DNA of 64,000 nucleotides, from contig OY987298.1 of NCBI GenBank assembly GCA_963920635.1, positions 105,715,309-105,779,308 of the forward strand, written 5' to 3'. Within the stretch, counting starts at the first letter, position 1; every line of letters starts with the position of its first letter. Positions 34,972 through 46,930 of this stretch are shown piece after piece. A program made the position numbers and the translations under genes. Source of the DNA: Pseudeuparius sepicola. Lineage: Eukaryota; Arthropoda; Insecta; Coleoptera; Anthribidae. The notes under the pieces are model-generated. The model searched no databases, had not been told where the DNA came from, and worked only from the letters and a program-made list of their open reading frames with translations.

Positions 34972-36529
34972 TACAGGGTGGCCCATCCAAGCGAAATGGT
35001 TAAATGAAGTGTGTAAGTTTTAAAATACAGAAAATCACTTTCATTTCCGCTATGAGCAGAAGTTATTTCAGAAAACTAAATATTCAGGAATACTACTTAA
35101 AGGTTCTCTACAGGGTGTAACTGAACTGATGGTCTTGGAGTCAAAATAAGGGCACTTCTTAATATATTTTTTTCTTCTACGGGCCATAGTTTTTTTTTAT
35201 ACAGAGCGTAGAAGTTTGGAGAGAAATACACATATTTCTTAGTAGGTATCTCTAGAAGTATACGAGATATTTTCTTCAAACTTAGCGTGTCACATGAGCA
35301 AATGAGCCGTCAAACTTAAGGTTGACATGAAGCTTCTGAGGCTCCCAGTTGCGGAGATACAGGGTGTTATTAAAATTAATTAGTTCAAAAAATGTGAATA
35401 CCCTGTATAATCGCATTTTTTTAATTTGTTTTGGATGGAAACTTCAATGGTTAACAAAAAGTATCTCTTAATATTTTTTCATATTCGCAGCCGTTTCTTA
35501 ATTATTTTCAAAGAACGGCAACGCTGCAATGAACAATAGTCACTTTAAGAATAAATATAGCAATCTTTGGATGTCAATTAAACTTTATTTAACAAAATAC
35601 AAAAGCAAAATCGATAATAAAAGAAACGTAATGCTACTAGAAAATTAAATTATTAAATGTTCGAAATGACCGCCGCGGCCGTCTCTTTCAATACACGCAA
35701 ATGCCATTCCGCATGTTTATTATTGACATTGGCAAGTCCATAGCAAAAGTGCATATCAGTCAATTCTTCGAATGAAAATATCATTTTTCAAAATATTGAT
35801 ACTAGTGCAAAGTTGGCAGCCAAATGATTCAAATAATGCCAAGTTTAATTGACTTCCACAGATTGTTAGATTTATTCTTAAAATGACTTGTTTATTGCAG
35901 CATTGCAGTTTTTTGAAAATAATTAAGAAACGGCTGGGAATATGGAAAAATACTAAGAGATACTTTTTGTTAACCATTGAATTTACTATTCAAAACAAAC
36001 TTAAAAAATGCGATTATACAGGGTATTCATATTTTTCTGAACTAATTAATTTTAATAACACCCTGTATCTCCGCCAACTGGGGACCTCAGAAGCTTCATA
36101 TAAAGCTTAAATTTGACAGCTCATTCCCTCATGTGACACGCCAAGTTTGAAGAAAATATCTCGTATACTTCTAGAGACACTAAGAAATATGTGTATTTTT
36201 CTCTAAATTTCTACGCTCTGTATAAAAAAAAACTATGGCCGTAGGAGAAAAAAGTATATGAACAAGTGCCCTTATTTTGACTCCACGAATACGTGGTTTC
36301 ATTTTTGACCATCAGTTCAGTTACACCCTGTATTGGTTGTATAGATATTTTTTTTATTTTGCAAAAAAAGGTTTTTTCGTGATAACTTTTTTACCGACCC
36401 TCATATACAAAATCCGAGTACACCCTGGAATTCTCCTTAATTTTTACTACAATCTCATTTTTTGAATGATGATTTTATGTTAACCTGTCTCCTCGAGACA
36501 GTTTTTCCGCTTGGATGGGCCACCCTGTA
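34972..36529. mobile_element. Nested TACAGGGTG-family foldback, three tiers
   Basis: Outermost ends: TACAGGGTGGCCCATCCAAGCG and CGCTTGGATGGGCCACCCTGTA. Inside is a second pair, TACAGGGTGTAACTGAACTGATGG (35109) / CATCAGTTCAGTTACACCCTGTA (36332), with about 250-bp arms. A third pair is TACAGGGTGTTATT (35358) / AATAACACCCTGTA (36067). Each third-tier motif is followed at about 50 bp by an opposed TACCCTGTATAA, so the arm carries a 50-bp block bounded by the motif on both sides. The arms then continue to a 200-bp core with transposase remnants on the minus strand. Confidence 0.88.
35645..35790 (-). pseudogene. Transposase remnant: N-terminus fused to C-terminus
   Basis: On the minus strand, ATG (35785) opens FSFEELTDMHFCYGLANVN. 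This matches the start of insect transposase-like proteins with an N-terminal helix-turn-helix of the DUF4817 type, as I remember the family. Immediately afterwards, in another frame, CGMAFACIERDGRGGHFEHL and a stop match the C-terminal tail of the same proteins. Several hundred codons, including all catalytic residues, are missing between them. The simplest reading is internal deletion of an autonomous element, with a frame change at or after the junction. No functional protein is possible. The arms around it show which ends this transposase class serves. Confidence 0.68.
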
Positions 36530-38076
36530 CCTACCTACTTTATCATTAATAATAAGTAAATGGGCATGTAATTATTGTTTCAGCATACTAGTTCCCAATA
36601 ATCTACTCTGATGGCATATTAAGTATGGCATGCTATCAGTTATATGTTATACAGAGTGTTCCGTAATGATGCGTAAATATTTGCAGAGAGTTTTCTACAT
36701 GTGCTCTTTCATCCAAAATTTTTCTATTTAAGGTTCGCTGCAAAGTTAGCCTTAAGAGGAACAAAAAATTTGGTCTTAATTTTTTTCTGAAAAACGGTTA
36801 AATCTAGATACTTTAATTTTGGGGTGCGTTACCAACAAGTTGGAAGACACTTTACGGCAGAATCACTTTTTGCTCCCTAAGCATCCTAAGAGTAGAAACC
36901 CGAAACACCTATTAATCTTTTTTTACAAGTACCTAGTTTATTTAAACAGAAAGATTCTGTACCCAAATTCATTTAGAAACTTTTTTACGCTTCTTAGTTT
37001 TTCATTAAGTTTATAGTTTGGGTGAAAAATAGTAGGTATATTACATAGCGAGAGTTGTAAACAGCTTATTACGTATGAGTGGAAAAGTTGCGCACGAGCC
37101 GCGTAGCGGCGAGTGCTGTAATTCCACGAGTATGTAATAAACTCGAGTTTTGTATTACTTATATTTTTTCTTCGACGGAAGAAAAACTATTATAATAGAT
37201 AAACTATACTTCATTTCTGATTATCTGACAGGCAACAATTAGTATGTTGGTTAGTTGCTATGGTGACGCGGATGCCGCGCTAACAAGGCACCCGTGATAA
37301 TTGCCTTTTAGTTAAAAACAGATACGTATTTTTTTTTATTACGTGTCAGTCATTACGTGTCAGTCATTACGTGTCAGTCATTACGTGTCAGTCATCAGGT
37401 GTCAGTGCTCGTAACAATGGACTTACTTATAACCTAAACCGTCACTTAATAGGTATGTTACTAGCATAGGAGTAGAAAAATAAAATTACATATTTGTTCC
37501 GTTTTTAAATTCAGTTTTTGTCACGATTACACAAAAACGTAGTGGGCGGGTGTCATTTTCGTCACTTTCGTATTTTACTGTTTAAATTTTAAATTTAAAA
37601 ATGAAAATGGTATTTATTTATGGCATTTATTTAAATGTCTCCGAAAGTGGGAAACATGTTCCCTACCGCGCTGGTTGCCGGTAACGTATCCCAAAATTCA
37701 AATTTTTTTGTCTTTCTTGGCTGGAATAAAATTCTACATGAATGATCCTCCTCAAAACTACCTGTAGAGCATTTTCTTCAAATATTTGCACATAATTGCG
37801 GAACATCCTGTACATCAAAAACAATGAAGTACCTAAGCAACTTTATGTTGCAAGAAACGCTAATAGAAACTAGTGAAACTAGAAGTGGCCTATTAGTATA
37901 ACTAGCCGTCGGGATGGACATGGTGTGATAGGAATATCTGGAGACCTTAAAACTACACATATCACAATTAGAATGTTAATTGGTCAAGATCAATTTTTAA
38001 AACTTTAATCTTACAATATGGGATACAACTATTATAGTGCTCCTGCCCATGCATACAAAAAATATTTTTATTACCT
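36530..38076. other. Unassigned, with a small palindrome and tandem repeats
   Basis: GCACGAGCCGCGTAGCGGCGAGTGC near 37092 is an imperfect palindrome flanked by TGTAATTCCAC / GAGTGGAAAAG. A tandem array follows at 37339. No gene. Confidence 0.4.
37339..37407 (+). repeat. Tandem array of TTACGTGTCAGTCA
   Basis: Four exact 14-bp units are followed by a diverged fifth (TCAGGTGTCAGTGC). Confidence 0.95.
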
Positions 38077-38521
38077 CACCGATGAGACTTTGTATATGGG
38101 TTATTGGGTTATTTATGCCCACTTGGACAATTTCTAACATAAGAAAATTCCCAGTGACGGTGCGTTTTCTTCTTGGACACTTTCAAACTTTTAAAGGCGT
38201 CCGACATTTTTGTTGGTCAAGGTTACCACTTGATGTTGAATATTTTTATTAAACGACCCTGAGAAATCAGCTGTAAAAAAACAGCTGTGACACCCCTAAC
38301 ATGGAAAAGTTATGACATCATAAAATGATCGTTTAATATAAAAATGCTTAAAATCAAGTGGTAGCCGTGTCCGACAAAAATTTTCGGGAAATTCCGTTGT
38401 AGGACGCCCTTAAAAGTTTGAAAGGATCCTAAAGAAACTCCCTGCCCTGAGAATTTTCTTATGTCATAAATTGTGCAAGTTCTTAGACATAAAGAACACA
38501 TATACAAGGTGTCAACGGTGA
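38077..38521. mobile_element. Inverted-repeat element, about 445 bp
   Basis: Left CTCACCGATGAGACTTTGTATATGG...CATAAGAAAATTC...CTTTTAAAGGCGTCC pairs with right GGACGCCCTTAAAAG...GAATTTTCTTATG...CATATACAAGGTGTCAACGGTG. The centre is CAGCTG-A7-CAGCTG. Non-autonomous element, type unknown. Confidence 0.7.
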
Positions 38522-40216
38522 AGTAATAGAATTTTTTTTTGTAGGCATGGGCCCGAGGACTTTTATCGTTGATTGACGTATTAATAAAGATTGCTCACGG
38601 CTGTCGTGCCTGACACTTTTTCAACTCAACATGCGCTTTCCGGAGACAAAATACAATGCGAAACACATTGTTAGCCACCAGAGCAATCTGTTTTCCAAGA
38701 CATGAAGCTATAGCCGTGAGAAGTCTTATTAAATACGTCAGTCAACGCTATTATTTTTTACCAGAGTTACCAGAGCTGTCTCCTGACATCTTTAAATGTA
38801 TTGTTGTGTGCATTGTTTTGTGCAGCAAGGCTACAAGGTAGGTACATCATGAACATATTTAGTAGTTCATTTAATTATAAATGTTACTCCTTAATTAGTA
38901 AAATATAAGCTCGAAAATATGTGAATGTAGAAATTAATGTTAATTTTCTAAATAGTTTCTAATTTATCTCCTACTTAGGTAGGATATACTATATACTTAT
39001 CTACTACTTATCTTATATCGGGAAAAATTAATGGGAGATAGAACTCGTAAAAATAAAAAGGAAAGTGCATAATATGAACTTGTATGTTTTAAAACTTCGT
39101 TGTGGAGATACAGGATATTGAATTTAATACAAAAATAATGCGTTGTTCGTCATTGTAGAAAATGTGATGATGTTAGAAGTTATCAATTCCAACAAGTATT
39201 GTACACGCGCGGCCCTTGAAATCGTTCCAATACGTGCGGACGCAAAGGCGTTCAACTGACAACGTTGCAATTACCCCTCCCCTCTCTCGCGGTTTGAAAG
39301 CCAGCGATAACCTTAAAAGCGTTAGTGACGGCAAATCTAACATCTTATTACGCGACATTACCTTACGTGACATTGCCAGTTACAGTGCAAAAAACAGTAA
39401 ATTGAGCGCTGTTAAGTTGGCCTTAGATTGCCTGAATAATAGTGGAAAATCTTATAACCCTGCCCACGGACATTGGCGGCTTTTTTCGCAAAAGTCTTTC
39501 GATAACTTCGAATAGAGCCATTCTAAAAATCGAAGGAATCTCTTAATTGGGTGTCGTACTTTCCTCCGGTACCAAAAAGAACCTTGAAAATCCGATATCT
39601 AAGAGAAATTCCCGATTCCCGATTAATCACTTTCGAGAAACGGGACGGCTGTAGAATCAACAACACCGACGGAAAATCCACTGAAACCACTATTGGAAAT
39701 TGCTTTTTTTTTCTCATTTCTCGATTTTTCGGGGGCCCGAGAAGCATCAGGACCTCACTCAAAGACTCCAGGGAAGCTTTAAAAATTGAAATAAACCAAA
39801 AAGAAGTGCAATAAACCAAACCAATGTAAAAAAACACTACGAGATTCTTCTATAATAACACAATTATACTTAGATATTATACCTTATTTAACTAATACCA
39901 CTTTAACAATAAAAAAAATCCGCGTAATAACACCAAGAAACTGTGTAAAACTTTAAATCTTAAATCAAAAAGTTGTGTTTCCTTTTTATTTATCTATTAT
40001 TTAATTTTATTTCAATTAAATTTCTTCCTTCAAGTTTGGACAGATAGAGATCTTTTTTTCCTGAAAAAGTAGGCAAGCAAGACAGATAAATGCGAAAGAG
40101 AGAAAAATTGCATTTTTAATTATTTTGGCCTAAAATAATATGAAACTTATAAAAAAGCAATGGTGTATCACATTTTTTTAAATATCAATTACATCAAATT
40201 AAACTTAATATTAACA
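38522..40216. other. Unassigned DNA
   Basis: A GC-richer block at 39180-39830 has adjoining open frames of 99 and 87 codons on the plus strand, with no recognised motif. No splice structure or repeat partner is evident. Confidence 0.35.
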
Positions 40217-40330
40217 TCCCGTATCTTGAAAACGAAGCTTTAAGACATACAAGTTCATATAAATTTTATTTTTAAGAGTCGTATCGCCTGTTAAATATTC
40301 TCGATTAAAACCTGAAGCACCCTGGGTATC
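40217..40330. repeat. Orphan arm related to the 16851-17459 foldback
   Basis: CCCGTATCTTGAAAACGAAGC then TTCATATAAA and AGAGTCGTAT...GCACCCTGGGTAT matches, in diverged form, the right arm at 17343-17459. Confidence 0.5.
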
Positions 40331-40609
40331 TAGGTATAGGTAAAGTTTCTCTTAAAACCAAAGCTTCTGTGGTTGCCGATATTGTAATTCTTATTGAAAA
40401 TTACTTAAATTGGCTAATAGAGTAAATATCTTTGCAACGGAAGAGACAGCAAATTTTTTGAAGGTGAAGGTGTGTGAGTCGTAGTATCATAATATGACAT
40501 ATATGTAGAATATAATTTCCTTTAACAAAAACTATTTTCATTGTTTATTGTTGGTTATTGCCTTGTCTGGTGTTTATCTCACTAAAAATTCATTCAAGTA
40601 AAACTTATA

Positions 40610-40945
40610 GAGCATTGATTACGTTTATCTCGACTCGTTCGATCCGATCGAGAGAGGTTTGAATTCACTGGAGCGGACTCAAATAGACGGTGTAAACCCT
40701 ACAGATTGAAATTCAATCATATTTAAAATTTCAAGTCAAGCCGCTATTTCCAAACAGAAGTTGGCCAGAATGTGCATCAACCTACTGTGGAATAAGTAGA
40801 ATAAGTTAATGTCCCTAGAGAGGATTGAAAACCGTAGGATTCAATACTGATGATGTAAACGTAGAATTATAAAATATTTGACATAACTCAATCGGATCCA
40901 TTTCAATTCGATCGAGTTGTCACGAGATAAACGCAGTCATTGATA
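40610..40945. mobile_element. Inverted-repeat element, about 335 bp
   Basis: GCATTGATTACGTTTATCTCG...CGATCGAGAG pairs with CGATCGAGTTGTCACGAGATAAACGCAGTCATTGA. The phrase CGCGTTTATCTCGACAG near 53390 is similar. No coding region. Confidence 0.6.
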
Positions 40946-42177
40946 ATTATCTACAATTTTGTATATTATTCTCTTTTGCCATGACTCAAATAATATGAGA
41001 TTGAAGTTCAGGACAAGGTTCAGGAGTAACTAAAGCCATGCAACTTCTCGAATATGTGGATTATACTTACTGAAGATACCTCGTAGAAACATGCGCCTCA
41101 GGGGTTGTGCAGAACGTACCTAATGTATGCCATTTTCCATTTTGCAATAAACCGCGAATTTTTCTCACGAAATAAAATATAGCGTTTACCACCCACAACC
41201 CACATCTCGGCTCTTTATCTCAGGTAATATAATATCACAAAAGGGCAAGCATACAAGAATTGTAGATAATTTGGTCGTCTGTAACTTTTATTGGAACCAA
41301 TTCTAAATAATATAAATAGGGGACCAGGCAAATCTCAATAAACAATTAAAATAAGATTTGAAATAATGAAAGTCAAGTTGTTGGTTCAGATTTTTTTCCT
41401 TAATAGCTCCTTAAATTAAAAAATATTTTACAAGTCGCGGGGAATATTTTTCCCTGCAACTCAAAAACAAAATCAAATTCGACCAATATAAGAAGCATGG
41501 TATCGTTTTTTTTGTTGGAAAATATGAATTTGGACACCTTCTACTACTCTCACAAACTGGCTGTTCCTTCCATTTGTCATTTTAAAGCTGATGCTATTTT
41601 TACGCCAGAAGCATTAGGTATTACTATTTGGAAAAATTAAACAAATATTATTTTCTACTAGTATGATATGCGCAGTTCTAGTTACCGCTTATTTCAATTT
41701 GAGCTTGTTGAGAGAACTCTTAAACAGTTTTCCTCAAGTTGTTATAATTACAATAATTTTTGGTTGACTACGCTTATACAGGGTGTTTATACATTAAGTT
41801 GACTTTGACTTCTTACGTCCGGTAGAAATGATCTAAACAGAATTGGGCCGTTCATTACTAATTGGGCAGTTGACTGAGCATATTTCGCCCAATATATTTT
41901 CTACATAATTTTTCAAGGCATTAGGTAAATAAAGGCAGAGACAAAGTCTCTCTTTATACGAAGTGCTTTTTCCATAAAAAAGCACTTTATAATTTTGATG
42001 TTCTTTTTACTAACCTCGATCTTCTTTTTTCTGCGAAAGGGGCTTACAGACATATAGTACGCACAAAAACGATGCAAAGAAGCCATACAGACGTATGTCC
42101 GAAATATATAAAAAACATTTTAGGTACCTACTGTGTTTTTTCTGATCCCCAATGCGCCTCTGCCAATGAAATAGTAG
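40946..42177. other. Unassigned, one orphan TACAGGGTG end
   Basis: TATACAGGGTGTTTATACATTAAG at about 41777 looks like a left end preceded by TA, with no partner identified. No gene seen. Confidence 0.4.
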
Positions 42178-42755
42178 GTATATTTCATTAAGAGTCTGGA
42201 AATAAAGATTTTTCCGTGCGCGCGTGACAAATTCCCGTGTGAAGCGCAGCCGAACACGGGAAGTCATGCAAGCACGGAAAAATCTATTTCTGGACGTGTA
42301 ATGAACGATATTTTTTATTATACTTCTTTGAAAACGGAAACTTAAAACATTTTATTGGCATATTAGGTATAATAAATTTAATTGACAAAAAATAAACAAT
42401 GCAGACAATATAGTGTTTGGTATGTATGATGCGTTTCCATGGTTACTCTAAAATTATTTCAAAGGTGCTTTATTGTAAATTAGTTATTGTCAGATAAGGT
42501 GAATAAAACGTCAAAAATATTACAGAAATGTAACTAAATTAAAATACAAAATAGGTACATGTTAAATATCAGAGAGCATATAGAGTTTCTTAAATTTAGT
42601 TTACTTTGCTGTATATTTTCGGTATTTTTATTTAGCGCACGGAAAGTTTTTCCACGCGCTGTTTTTGTGCGCTAGCCCGAAAAACCCCATGTTTCATTAT
42701 TGCTAAAACAGATGAAAATAAGGTGTTTTCAAAGAAGTATAATAAAAAATATTTT
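42178..42755. mobile_element. Two adjoining hairpin repeats
   Basis: The first hairpin (42178-42308) pairs TTTCATTAAGAGTCTGGAAATAAAGATTTTTCCGTGC with its complement around AATTCCCGTGTGAAGCGCAGCCGAACACGGGAA. The second (42309-42752) pairs ATATTTTTTATTATACTTCTTTGAAAAC with its exact complement 400 bp away. Its interior contains GCGCACGGAAAGTTTTTCCACGCGC. They share GCGC/CGGAAA features and may be one composite element. Confidence 0.65.
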
Positions 42756-44097
42756 TTAAAATAATTTGATCTCGTTTTACACTTTACTCTGGTTTATTGG
42801 ATTGGATTGGCACAGAACTAAACGCGTAGTAGGAAGTAACAAACTGAGAAAAGATTAACTTGAGCTTATATGAAATAAAGTGTGTTTTAGTATGTCCCAT
42901 TTTTCGACATTTTATTTTGAGTTTTCGTGTTTCCGCTGTAAATTTTTAGCTTTTAGTATTTGTATCAATTGATTTTTTTTCATATAAAGATGACCATTGA
43001 AATATTATTAAATAATAGAAAAAGTTTCAGCTATTAGAATATACCATTTTTTAACATAATTGGCAGGTCGCTGTCAATCGTTGTCCCGCCACTTGATGGC
43101 AGGAGTTCATTTTATTTATAAGTTATGTCACTAATATTGTCAAATAACAAATGAATTAAGCTTTAGGAAATGTGACAATGAAAAGTGTCGCCAGCTCCCG
43201 GTCTATTAGGCAAGGATTCTGGAAATATGTCACCAAAATATGCCCGGTGTTTTCTACAGGTACTTGGTGAACGCCCTGTATAACTTAGAGTATTGAAATT
43301 TTGTACTAAAGGTTTTAAAGTATGGCCAATTCGAGGGCACTATCAATTTTAATCTTAAAAAAATTTCTAATATGATTTTGTTTTAAAAAATTATAACTCT
43401 TTGAGCATCATAGGTTGAAAAGTAGTTTTTTAAAAATCGGTCCATATTCCGAAAAATACAATCAAAATCAAACATACTGTATATAACTTGAATGGGTATC
43501 TGAATCTTATCTTTAAATACAAAAATTATACAATAATGAGCTTGTAGTATTTATAGGAAGAGAACATGCTTAGGCAAGATCCTTTCTACATAGTACTTAT
43601 TAGATTATTATTAGAAGAAATCTGAATCAAAGAAATAGTCAGCAGTTTGCAAGGGTGGTAAACGGTTTACATGATAATAAAAGTAATGCGTAATTTAAGA
43701 GAAACGTAAGGAATATTTTCAATGCAATATAGGTATATTACAGTGATCGAGATAGTGATGTTACTGACCTACAGTTTCTGTAATGTTCTCTTATTTTTCT
43801 ATTTTTGATACACATACTGTGAATTGTAGATTTAACATGCGACTTCATCGTTCCAGCAAGAAAGCAATCTATTATTATTATTCACAAGTGTATTTGCACG
43901 TGACGAGCATTTAGTCCAGTTTTGTTAGAATATAAATTATTATAAAAAATATTTTACAAGCCGTATAAATCAATATAAATATTAGCAAACATTATGCCAG
44001 TTATTGAAATCGTTGAGTGAAGGAACATAATGATAATAAGAGCCAATCCACCGATTCTGAGGAACCTCAACAACGCCGATCGATTGAAGTACAGTCA
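42756..44097. other. Unassigned AT-rich DNA
   Basis: GAACGCCCTGTATAA near 43270 resembles an eroded CACCCTGTA end. Nothing else is assigned. Confidence 0.4.
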
Positions 44098-44165
44098 CGG
44101 TCAATTGCTTTTGGACGACCTGCACCGGTTTCTCGTCGATTAGGTCGTCCTAAGGCAATTGACCG
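44098..44165. repeat. 68-bp palindrome
   Basis: CGGTCAATTGCTTTTGGACGACCT and AGGTCGTCCTAAGGCAATTGACCG are complementary around a 20-base loop. It lies inside a 97-codon plus-strand frame (44017-44310) that has no recognisable family. Confidence 0.7.
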
Positions 44166-46400
44166 AGGCTGTAGGTACTATCCACATCTCGACGCCCCCT
44201 CGGGACTCGAAAATTGCACATCAGAAGCGCTTCTTATTATTCCTTCCTTCAACGTTGAACTGAGTGCATTTGAAGCACAAAATATACGAGAAAATTATAA
44301 TCCAATATAGTTCCCGGTACTTCCAAAACACGTGAAATCCAACACAAAACTATCGATTTCGTTTAGTCAGAAAGTTCTCACTCGTCCGTTATGGACACGC
44401 TTCCAGCGAATTCCATTCGCTTCTCCGAACCCCAACATCACAAATCCGGGCATCCTGAATTTAACGAGAGCCAGTTATCCGGATGGCCGCATTTCTGGAA
44501 AATGAGGCGTGAGGCGAGGGGCGTACACTTCTGACAGCTTCCCTGAATCTGCTGCATAATATGTAAAAAATGGCCTCCTTCGATGACAACGACTGGTGGC
44601 TAAAACCAAAATCTTTGCACAGGCGAAGAACTAAAAATCTGAAGAAAAATGCGATTTATAAATTAGTGTAAGGTTGGCGGTATTAGTGCCAATCGAAAGT
44701 ACAAAGGTTGGGGAACATGCAAAAGCTAGGCTAGGTTGCCTTTTTCTGATCCCTATTACCGGGTTGCCAGGTACCTGCTAGCTTATCGAAATATACATTA
44801 GAACACGATACATTGTGTATCGTGCATTAGAATAAAAATAATTTTATTGGGAATAACAGGCTAGTATAAGGTTGCTTGGGAAAAATCCATAAATCACGAT
44901 TGCCATTCTTTGAAATTGAACATGATGGGAAGGTCAAGAGAAGCAGATTTTGAAAGCCCTTCAAACAAAAAAAGGTCAGGTGATTATCTACAACAGTAAA
45001 TTAATAAAATAAATTGATTTCCGGGTACAATTGAAATAAAATAAAATTAATTAATAAAATCTTTTAAAACTGAAAAGTATTAAGATTCTATGATTATACA
45101 AGCAGAAAAAAATATTATTTGATATTTTACATAAGCGCCATCTATTGAACTACAGGATTCTAAGTTTATATAGGTTTTTAATTTTTTTTTATGCCCAATA
45201 TTAAAGGACTAACTTTAAGTGAGCCACGAATAATTATTATTCACATCCATTGCACAGACATTCTTTGTTGTGTGCATTTATGTTATGTTTTTTTTATGCA
45301 TTTGTGTTATGTATATTTTTGATATTATAATAACCCATTTGACCATACCTAATCATGTTCATTTCATATACATTCTTTTACTTATATCTATCTTGTTTGT
45401 TATTTATAAAAGTTGACACTTTTAAACGTATAGTGGGGCTATTATCACTCCGATTACATAAAATTTTTAACAGTATGTCGCAAAAAATTATTACTTTATG
45501 TATAAAACACAGTAAAGTTTTTATTCGAAGGTGTTATTATACCGAGTGTCATCGCTGAAATTCAATTAACTATTTTTTTGTTCAAGTAATATTTATTGAG
45601 GTTATCTAACATCTAACTGTTCGTAATAAAAAATGACATAGGTAATTCCTGGAATTTTTCACCATTTTATTACAAGTAGTTTCTCCTCGAGTTTCTCAGA
45701 AACGATTATTTTTTCAAAATTGTTCAAGAGTAACCTTATGCTTAGAAATAATAGTGGATTCTTACATTAGAGTTAGAATTTCCAAAAAGTACATATGGTT
45801 ATTAAAGGTGCTCTGCCCCAGGGCCACCAAAGGGGCTATTTAAAAATCGATGCCTACTAGGTTATTGTTATAATCTTTATAGTGACCCCCCCCCCTTCGC
45901 GCAATAGTCAATAGTGAAGGGAATTGTTCAAGAAAGGTTGCGCCTATACAAGGAGCCCTCGGAGTAAAAAAAATATTAAGAAAATCCTCATGATTTAACG
46001 CGAAGACGTGTACCTATATAGATTTAGGGGGCACCTCGAGGGACACCCTGTAGAATTAATTATTATTATTGTTACAAATATAAAAAACTTTTATTTATTC
46101 AGTTAAATTTAAGAAAAAACCGCTGCCGGTGGAATCGCTAACTTACCTACATAAAACTTTTTTCCTTAAATCCGTGTCAACACAAACATAACTGTACCTA
46201 TCACAGCTTACCCTGGGTAAGCTTACATTATAGGTACCTACTAAAGATGATATTATAATATCTACATATTTGACGTCCCAAGAAATATTTACAAAAATAA
46301 TTAAGTGACTTTTTCGGACTAATAAATATTAATTTAACCATCTGGTAATATCATACAAGCATCCAAGATAATCCACGTACCGGTTATTCATATTAGAATT
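44166..46400. other. Unassigned, one orphan CACCCTGTA end
   Basis: GGGACACCCTGTAG near 46040-46053, preceded by a GC-richer block (45800-46040) with a C-run, looks like a single arm. No gene or RNA seen. Confidence 0.4.
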
Positions 46401-46465
46401 AATAATAATAATAATTCTCACCCTCACAATACTCCAAACTAGGAGTAGGTACGCCAGAAGCAACC
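46401..46465 (+). repeat. AAT microsatellite plus LINE-flanking motif, copy 2
   Basis: AATAATAATA is followed by the 37-base motif identical to 16362-16398, then GGTACGCCAGAAGCAA. There is no LINE body. It is either an unoccupied target locus or an extremely 5'-truncated LINE copy. Confidence 0.8.
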
Positions 46466-46930
46466 ACACGCGTGCGCGGTATCTGTAGATGGTAGATTAT
46501 ATCTTTGATGCTAATATAATATGAACCTTCGTATTATCCAGATGCCGTAATAATATCTCCATAAAGCCATAAAATCTTTTGTTTGTTTTTTACATTGTTT
46601 AAGTATATTCTTTTGGATTTTTTTTTAAATATTCGAATTTGTGACACGTTCTTTGACTTTTATCACCTCGAAACTATTCTTCATACCGAACGCTTCGACC
46701 CCAAAAACTTAAAAAAAAAAACACGGCTCTCGGTATTTTGAAACTCGCCCCATTGTAGGACTCTAAACCAGCACCTATTTTATGGTACCGCCAAAATACA
46801 AACTAATCTACCCATCTTCCAGATATCTGGAAGCCGTTTCACCAATATTTCGTTAACTTTTCTTACAACTAATATTTCCTTGAATTTCTTTATGAATTAT
46901 TGTTTTAAATACTGTACCCGAACAAAAATG

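Noticed and set aside
35645..35790. The minus-strand frame at the 35 kb palindrome centre as an intact small gene
   Set aside because: It joins the start of a transposase to its end in different frames; the simplest explanation is internal deletion, not a functional small protein.
37339..37407. Regularly spaced repeats as a possible CRISPR array
   Set aside because: Units are directly adjacent 14-bp tandem copies without spacers, in a eukaryotic genome.
39216..39814. Two neighbouring plus-strand frames of 99 and 87 codons
   Set aside because: No family motif in either, and the gap between them shows no intron-like structure.
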